Of a DNA stretch of 18,791 bases, positions 13,342-18,791 are shown one piece after another. The DNA is from an uncultured Oscillospiraceae bacterium (GTDB lineage Bacteria > Bacillota > Clostridia > Oscillospirales > Oscillospiraceae), in NCBI GenBank assembly GCA_934574095.1, contig CAKTMW010000036.1, positions 1-18,791 of the forward strand, in the 5' to 3' direction. A program made the position numbers and the translations under genes. Under the pieces are notes generated by a model. The model did not search any database, was not told the DNA's origin, and saw nothing but the letters and a program-made list of their open reading frames with translations. Positions within the stretch are counted from its first letter, which is position 1; every line of letters begins with the position of its first letter.

Positions 13342-14124
13342 TTAACTCCGCTGGCGCACCGCCTCGTACAGCAGAATAGCCGCCGCGGCGGAGGCGTTCA
13401 GGGAGGATATCTGTCCCTTCATGGGGATGCTCACCAGAAAATCACAGTTTTCCGCCGCAAGGCGGGTCATACCGTCGCCCTCGGAGCCGATGACGATGGC
13501 GGCGGGGCCCTTCAGGTCGGCGTTATACAGGGTGGTGTTGCCGTCGGCGGCGGTGCCGAACACCCAGACGCCCTGCTTCTTCAGGTCCTTCAGCAGCGAA
13601 GGGATGTTGGCCACACGGGCCACCGGCATATAGCTGACCGCGCCCGCCGACGTTTTAGCCACGATGGCGGTCAGTCCCGCGCTGCGGCGCTTGGGGATGA
13701 TGACGCCGTGGGCCCCGGCGCACTCGGCGGTCCGCAGGATAGCCCCCAGATTGTGGGGATCGGATATCTCGTCGCAGATCACCAGCAGGGGAGCCTCCCC
13801 CCTGTCGGCAGCCCGCTGCAAAATGCTCTCCACCGTCACATACTCCCGGACGGCGGCCAGGGCGATGACGCCCTGGTGGGCGTGGGTGCGGGACATACCG
13901 TCTAGCTTCCGTCGGTCGGCCTCCACCACCACGACGCCCGCGGCGCGGGCTTTGGAGGCGATGTGGCCCAGGGTCTTGTCGGTCTCGCCCTTGGCCAGAT
14001 ATATTTTATCGATGGCCGTGCCGGAGCGCAGCGCCTCGATGACCGCATTGCGTCCCTCGATCATGCCGTCGGCCTCCGCCTCCGCCGCAGGGCGGCGCTT
14101 GGGCGCGGTAGTCTGTTCGTTCAT
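13342..14124 (-). CDS. rlmB: 23S rRNA (guanosine-2'-O)-methyltransferase, RlmB/TrmH type
   Basis: This is a SPOUT-class enzyme that transfers a methyl group from S-adenosylmethionine to the 2'-OH of a guanosine in 23S rRNA (G2251 in Escherichia coli) during ribosome assembly. The 260 residues show an N-terminal substrate-binding domain (MIEGRNAVIEAL from 21; HAHQGVIAL near 81) and the three SpoU motifs of the knotted domain: DPHNLGAILRTA (122-133), IVIGSEGDGM (210-219) and IPMKGQISSLNAS (233-245). The first 20 residues are an Ala/Glu-rich extension. A GGAGGA site precedes the ATG. It is divergent from ftsH and has an extended -10 promoter. Related tRNA or other 23S methylases share the motifs, so the exact target base is assumed. 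Confidence 0.92.
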   Translation of the reverse strand: MNEQTTAPKRRPAAEAEADGMIEGRNAVIEALRSGTAIDKIYLAKGETDKTLGHIASKARAAGVVVVEADRRKLDGMSRTHAHQGVIALAAVREYVTVESILQRAADRGEAPLLVICDEISDPHNLGAILRTAECAGAHGVIIPKRRSAGLTAIVAKTSAGAVSYMPVARVANIPSLLKDLKKQGVWVFGTAADGNTTLYNADLKGPAAIVIGSEGDGMTRLAAENCDFLVSIPMKGQISSLNASAAAAILLYEAVRQRS

Positions 14125-14150
14125 AGTAAACTTCCTCCGTCAATTGATAC

Positions 14151-14163
14151 CAATACAGTATTG
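14151..14163. promoter_or_regulatory. Palindrome at the rlmB start site
   Basis: CAATAC-A-GTATTG is a perfect 6-1-6 palindrome directly downstream of the rlmB -10 box (14169-14164), covering the likely transcription start. The position suits a repressor operator, but no regulator is identified. Confidence 0.4.
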
Positions 14164-14192
14164 ATTATACCATACCTTTCCGGCAAGATAAA
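14164..14192 (-). promoter_or_regulatory. Promoter of rlmB
   Basis: A perfect TATAAT (14169-14164) preceded by TGG gives an extended -10 on the minus strand. The -35 region at the 17-base distance is poor (TTTATC), as is common for extended -10 promoters. Confidence 0.65.
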
Positions 14193-14236
14193 GCTCGATT
14201 CATAGAAATTTTACAGAAAAACCGCCAACGTGCCGC

Positions 14237-14265
14237 TTGTGAGACTCGGTCCTTTGTGTTATACT
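14237..14265 (+). promoter_or_regulatory. Promoter of ftsH
   Basis: TTGTGA, a 17-base spacer and TATACT with TG one base upstream (extended -10). The leader to the ATG is about 45 bases. A second TATACT follows at 14272-14277. Confidence 0.65.
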
Positions 14266-14316
14266 GGCTTGTATACTCCGCATACAGAATACTTCCGCTC
14301 TTCCAAGGAGGGTTTT

Positions 14317-16476
<2,160 letters not shown>

Positions 16477-16487
16477 GTAAAAACCCT

Positions 16488-16516
16488 ACAGGGGCGGACA
16501 GATTGTCCGCCCCTGT
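16488..16516. repeat. Perfect 13-base hairpin after ftsH
   Basis: ACAGGGGCGGACA and TGTCCGCCCCTGT flank a three-base loop. On the plus strand A-rich sequence follows instead of a U-run, so termination after ftsH would be inefficient; on the minus strand AGGGTTTTTAC follows. It may mainly stabilise the ftsH mRNA end and allow partial read-through into the XRE gene. Confidence 0.75.
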
Positions 16517-16544
16517 CATAAAATAAAAGACGTCGGTGATGATT

Positions 16545-16766
16545 ATGAGCAGATTGCAAGACCTCCGCAAAGAGCGGGGCTTTACCCAGATCAAAATGCA
16601 GATGCTGACTGGCATCGACCAGAGCGCCTATTCCAAAATTGAACGGGGCGAGCGCTATCTCAGCTTTGAGCAGTGCCGCCGTGTGGCGCTGGCATTGAAT
16701 ACCAGCATGGACTATCTGGCGGGCCTAACCGACGAGAAAAAGCCTTATCCCAGAGCAAAGCAGTGA
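16545..16766 (+). CDS. Small XRE/Cro-type helix-turn-helix regulator
   Basis: The 73-residue protein is essentially one Cro/C1-type DNA-binding domain: LQDLRKERGFTQIKMQMLTG, then IDQSAYSKIERGERYLSFEQ, then the helix CRRVALALNTSMDYLAGLTDE. The recognition-helix segment QSAYSKIERGER is characteristic. In-frame alternatives are GTG at 16536 and ATG at 16539; 16545 is preferred because a GGTGAT precedes it and relatives begin with MSRLQDLR. There is no sensor or dimerisation domain beyond the fold. It lies 68 bases after ftsH on the same strand with no clear promoter of its own. The target genes are unknown. Confidence 0.88.
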   Translation: MSRLQDLRKERGFTQIKMQMLTGIDQSAYSKIERGERYLSFEQCRRVALALNTSMDYLAGLTDEKKPYPRAKQ

Positions 16767-16795
16767 GCGCCCACAGGGTGCTCACTGCTTTATTT
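16757..16795 (+). terminator. Terminator overlapping the XRE stop codon
   Basis: AAAGCAGTGAGC (16757-16768) pairs perfectly over 12 bases with GCTCACTGCTTT (16780-16791) and is followed by ATTTCG. The stop codon TGA (16764-16766) lies within the 5' arm. Confidence 0.8.
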
Positions 16796-16808
16796 CGTTC
16801 ATGCCGCC

Positions 16809-16926
16809 GCACGGTAACGTAACGGTTTTCCTGTTTCCGTGCGTAGGGGAGGGGCTCTGCCCCTCCCGTCCGGTTTACGATGGTACTGTCGTTGAACGAC
16901 GAGCGGGGTAGAACTCCTCCCCTACG
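16809..16926. repeat. Inverted-repeat element (MITE- or REP-like)
   Basis: The outer 11-base arms CGTAGGGGAGG (16842-16852) and CCTCCCCTACG (16916-16926) are perfect reverse complements enclosing 63 bases. Inside are a 9-base stem GGGAGGGGC/GCCCCTCCC (16847-16855 with 16859-16867) and a 6-1-6 palindrome GTCGTT-G-AACGAC (16888-16900). A further pair GCACGG/CCGTGC (16809-16814, 16837-16842) abuts the left arm. It has no coding capacity and lies between two convergent genes, a usual site for dispersed repeats. Confidence 0.6.
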
Positions 16927-16942
16927 AAATCCTTTTACTGAA

Positions 16943-16979
16943 CAAAAAAGTGTCACGCGGCAGCCGCGTGACGCTTTTT
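16943..16979 (-). terminator. Bidirectional terminator between convergent genes
   Basis: GTCACGCGGC (16952-16961) and GCCGCGTGAC (16963-16972) form a 10-base stem. On the minus strand CACTTTTTTG follows and ends the pyrophosphatase transcript 10 bases past the stop; on the plus strand GCTTTTT follows. Confidence 0.9.
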
Positions 16980-16988
16980 GTTGGTTTC

Positions 16989-18602
16989 TCAGCCCCACAA
17001 TGTGGTCAGCATGGGAATGACCTGTTTCTTCCGGGACATGACGCCCGACAGGAACACCGCGTTGTCCTTGGGCTCCACGGCAAAGGCGTTGCGGATGGCG
17101 TCGTCGCTGCCGATAAACAGCAGCTGGGTGCCTTCCTGCAAAACATCCGTCAGCATCAGGATCACCATGTCGTAGCCATGCTCGTCCTTCATCCGCTCCA
17201 TGGCCTTCAGCAGGTCGTCCTTCCGCTCCATCAGATGCTCGGAGTCGATGCACGTCACCTGGCCCACGCCCAGGTTCTGCTCGGCGATGTGGAACTCCTT
17301 GAAGTCGCTGCGCAGCAGCTCCTCCGCCGACTTGCTGTCCACCGCCCCGGCGGCGAACAGCTCCCGGCCCAGATCGTCCAGCGACACGTGGGCCATACGG
17401 GCCAAACGCTCCGCCATGGCGATGTCCCGCTTGGTGCAGGTGGGAGACTTGAACATAACGGTGTCGGACAGGATGGCCGCCGCCATCAGCCCCGCCATAT
17501 GGGGCGAGGGCATGACGCCGTGCTCCTGATACATGGAGGTAATGATGGTGTTGGTGCTGCCCACCGGCTCATTGCGGACGTTGATGGGCTGGCGGGTCTG
17601 GATATCCGCCAGACGGTGGTGGTCCACAATGGCCAGAATCTCCGCCTGCTCGATACCCGGCACGGTCTGGGCCAGTTCGTTGTGGTCCACCAGCACCACC
17701 TGCTTGCGCCGCGGACGCAGCAGGTGATAGCGGGACAGCGTGCCAACCACCCTCTCCTCCTCGTCCAACACGGGGTAGCAGCGGTAGCGGCTCTTCAGCA
17801 CCACTTCACGCACGTCGTCGATATAGTCGTCCAGATGGAAGCAGATCAGGTCGCCGGTGGCGCAGGGCCGGGAGATAGGGATGGCCTGATAGATCAGCCG
17901 GTGAACGCGGCTGGCGTCAAAGGGGGTGGAGATGATGCAGGTCTTGCCCGCGTCCTTGATCCACTCCGGGTCCACATCCGTCTGGCACAGGATCAGGCAG
18001 GACACCTGCATATCCAGCGCCCGGCGGATCATGTCCGGCTGGCTGCCGCACAGCACGATGCTGTCGGAGCTGTCAAACAGCAGGTTCTCGCAGCTCTGGG
18101 GCAGGGCGATGGACACGCTGCCGGACAGGGTGTCCACCAGGTCGCCGCCTTCGCCCACGATGCGTCCCTCGATGACGCTGAGGAGGTTGAACATAGGCAC
18201 CTCCTCCACCACGGGGTTGGCGATGGTATTCAGGCTGAAGGTGGCAATGTCACCGGCGGACAGCATACCGTACAGCGTACCGTCCTCATTGGTGACAGGC
18301 AGGGCGGATATCTTCTGGCTGCGCATCAGCTGCCAGGCCCGGTCCATGGTGACAGAGGCGTCCAGACAGGGCGGCCGGTCAAAATCCAGGTCCCGCACCT
18401 GGGTGCGGACATTCTGGATGGTCCGGGGCGGCTTGAAGCCGAAGCGCTTCAGCATCCGGTTGGTCTCGTCGCTGATAGCGCCCATATGCACCGCCACATA
18501 CTCTTTCTCGCCCAGCGCGTTTTTCAGCGCCGCGTAGGACATGGCGGCCACGATGGAGTCCGTGTCGGGGTTGCGGTGTCCGGTGACATAGATTTCGTTC
18601 AT
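16989..18602 (-). CDS. ppaC: Manganese-dependent family II inorganic pyrophosphatase with CBS-DRTGG insert
   Basis: This cytosolic enzyme hydrolyses pyrophosphate from biosynthetic reactions. The 537-residue product has the DHH phosphoesterase fold split by a regulatory insert. The N-terminal metal motif is GHRNPDTDS (His9, Asp13, Asp15). From about 75 to 295 come a CBS half (DASVTMDRAWQLMRSQKISA), a DRTGG-like middle and a second CBS half (VVLKSRYRCYPVLDEEERVVG). The catalytic core resumes with VDHNE (Asp306), VDHHR (Asp327, His328, His329) and the C-terminal DHHA2 motif SRKKQ (523-527). CBS pyrophosphatases of this layout bind adenine nucleotides, which inhibit or activate them, linking activity to energy state. 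The ATG at 18602 is 10 bases after AAAGGAG; the frame-extending TTG at 18611 is too close to it. Confidence 0.95.
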   Translation of the reverse strand: MNEIYVTGHRNPDTDSIVAAMSYAALKNALGEKEYVAVHMGAISDETNRMLKRFGFKPPRTIQNVRTQVRDLDFDRPPCLDASVTMDRAWQLMRSQKISALPVTNEDGTLYGMLSAGDIATFSLNTIANPVVEEVPMFNLLSVIEGRIVGEGGDLVDTLSGSVSIALPQSCENLLFDSSDSIVLCGSQPDMIRRALDMQVSCLILCQTDVDPEWIKDAGKTCIISTPFDASRVHRLIYQAIPISRPCATGDLICFHLDDYIDDVREVVLKSRYRCYPVLDEEERVVGTLSRYHLLRPRRKQVVLVDHNELAQTVPGIEQAEILAIVDHHRLADIQTRQPINVRNEPVGSTNTIITSMYQEHGVMPSPHMAGLMAAAILSDTVMFKSPTCTKRDIAMAERLARMAHVSLDDLGRELFAAGAVDSKSAEELLRSDFKEFHIAEQNLGVGQVTCIDSEHLMERKDDLLKAMERMKDEHGYDMVILMLTDVLQEGTQLLFIGSDDAIRNAFAVEPKDNAVFLSGVMSRKKQVIPMLTTLWG

Positions 18603-18646
18603 ATCGGTCAAACTCCTTTTACCGAAAAATCTTTTTCTTGGTTGCT

Positions 18647-18675
18647 ATTATAGTGCAGGCAAGCCCGCCGGTCAA
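18647..18675 (-). promoter_or_regulatory. Strong promoter of the pyrophosphatase gene
   Basis: TTGACC (18675-18670), a 17-base spacer and a perfect TATAAT (18652-18647) on the minus strand, giving a leader of about 40 bases. Confidence 0.82.
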
Positions 18676-18718
18676 TGGTCTTGATTTACAGAAAAAACCA
18701 TGTTATCATTAAATTTAA

Positions 18719-18786
18719 GGTAACACCGCACAAATACAAAATACACTTTTCCCGACAATAACTCTGCTAAAAGATAGGGTGTTGCC
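18719..18786. repeat. Imperfect inverted repeat at the window edge
   Basis: GGTAACACC (18719-18727) and GGTGTTGCC (18778-18786) are reverse complements in eight of nine bases. The sequence between them is AT-rich and noncoding. It could be the start of another mobile element or a leader structure of a gene beyond the window. Confidence 0.25.
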
Positions 18787-18791
18787 CTGTA

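Noticed and set aside
11652..13379. 575-codon open frame on the plus strand opposite the ATPase-like gene
   Set aside because: It is extremely Arg/Gln/His-rich, as expected from reading Pro/Glu-rich coding DNA backwards; no ribosome site was seen.
16950..18653. 567-codon open frame on the plus strand opposite the pyrophosphatase
   Set aside because: It crosses the bidirectional terminator and is antisense to a gene with every catalytic motif.

Overview
The window looks like a chromosome segment from a GC-rich anaerobic gut Clostridium, most likely in the Oscillospiraceae. This rests on the kinds of gene present (reverse rubrerythrin with a PerR-type regulator, an EF-G paralogue, an ATC-hydrolase family protein, a CBS-containing family II pyrophosphatase), on strong AGGAGG-type ribosome sites, and on several intrinsic terminators. 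It is an inference from gene content, since no database search was possible.

Layout. (1) 1-983 is a collapsed mobile-element remnant on the minus strand: a small Cys/His protein, the N-terminal half of an ArdA-like antirestriction gene, the tail of one gene (probably a serine recombinase) and the truncated catalytic N-terminus of a second recombinase. It lies beyond the 3' end of a tRNA-Gly(CCC) gene (1324-1397), which has its own promoter and terminator. (2) 1535-4658 holds three plus-strand genes: a D,D-carboxypeptidase, glucose-6-phosphate isomerase (pgi) and a small unassigned P-loop protein ended by a strong terminator. (3) 4665-6543 is an insertion-sequence scar: an IS200-type tnpA relic with an in-frame stop and a hairpin over its ribosome site, cut off by an IS110-family element whose full-length transposase has Ala where the second catalytic acid (Glu) of the DEDD tetrad is expected. 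(4) 6819-8000 is a peroxide-defence unit: a PerR-like repressor with a palindromic operator at its promoter, followed by reverse rubrerythrin. (5) 8073-11094 carries an EF-G-like GTPase with an atypical G4 motif and an ATC-hydrolase family protein. (6) 11133-14124 is a two-gene minus-strand unit: rlmB, then a 730-residue membrane protein that has the build of a P1B-type ATPase without the catalytic motifs. (7) Divergent from rlmB is ftsH (14317-16476), followed by a small XRE-type regulator. (8) 16809-16926 is a small inverted-repeat element. (9) The minus-strand CBS-type manganese pyrophosphatase fills 16989-18602.

Most genes are housekeeping: peptidoglycan trimming, glycolysis, ribosome maturation and translation, membrane proteolysis, pyrophosphate removal. 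The accessory interest is in the two mobile-element scars, the catalytically stripped P-type ATPase homologue, the EF-G paralogue with an altered guanine-recognition motif, and the PerR/rubrerythrin pair. I saw no CRISPR array, no rRNA and no defence island.
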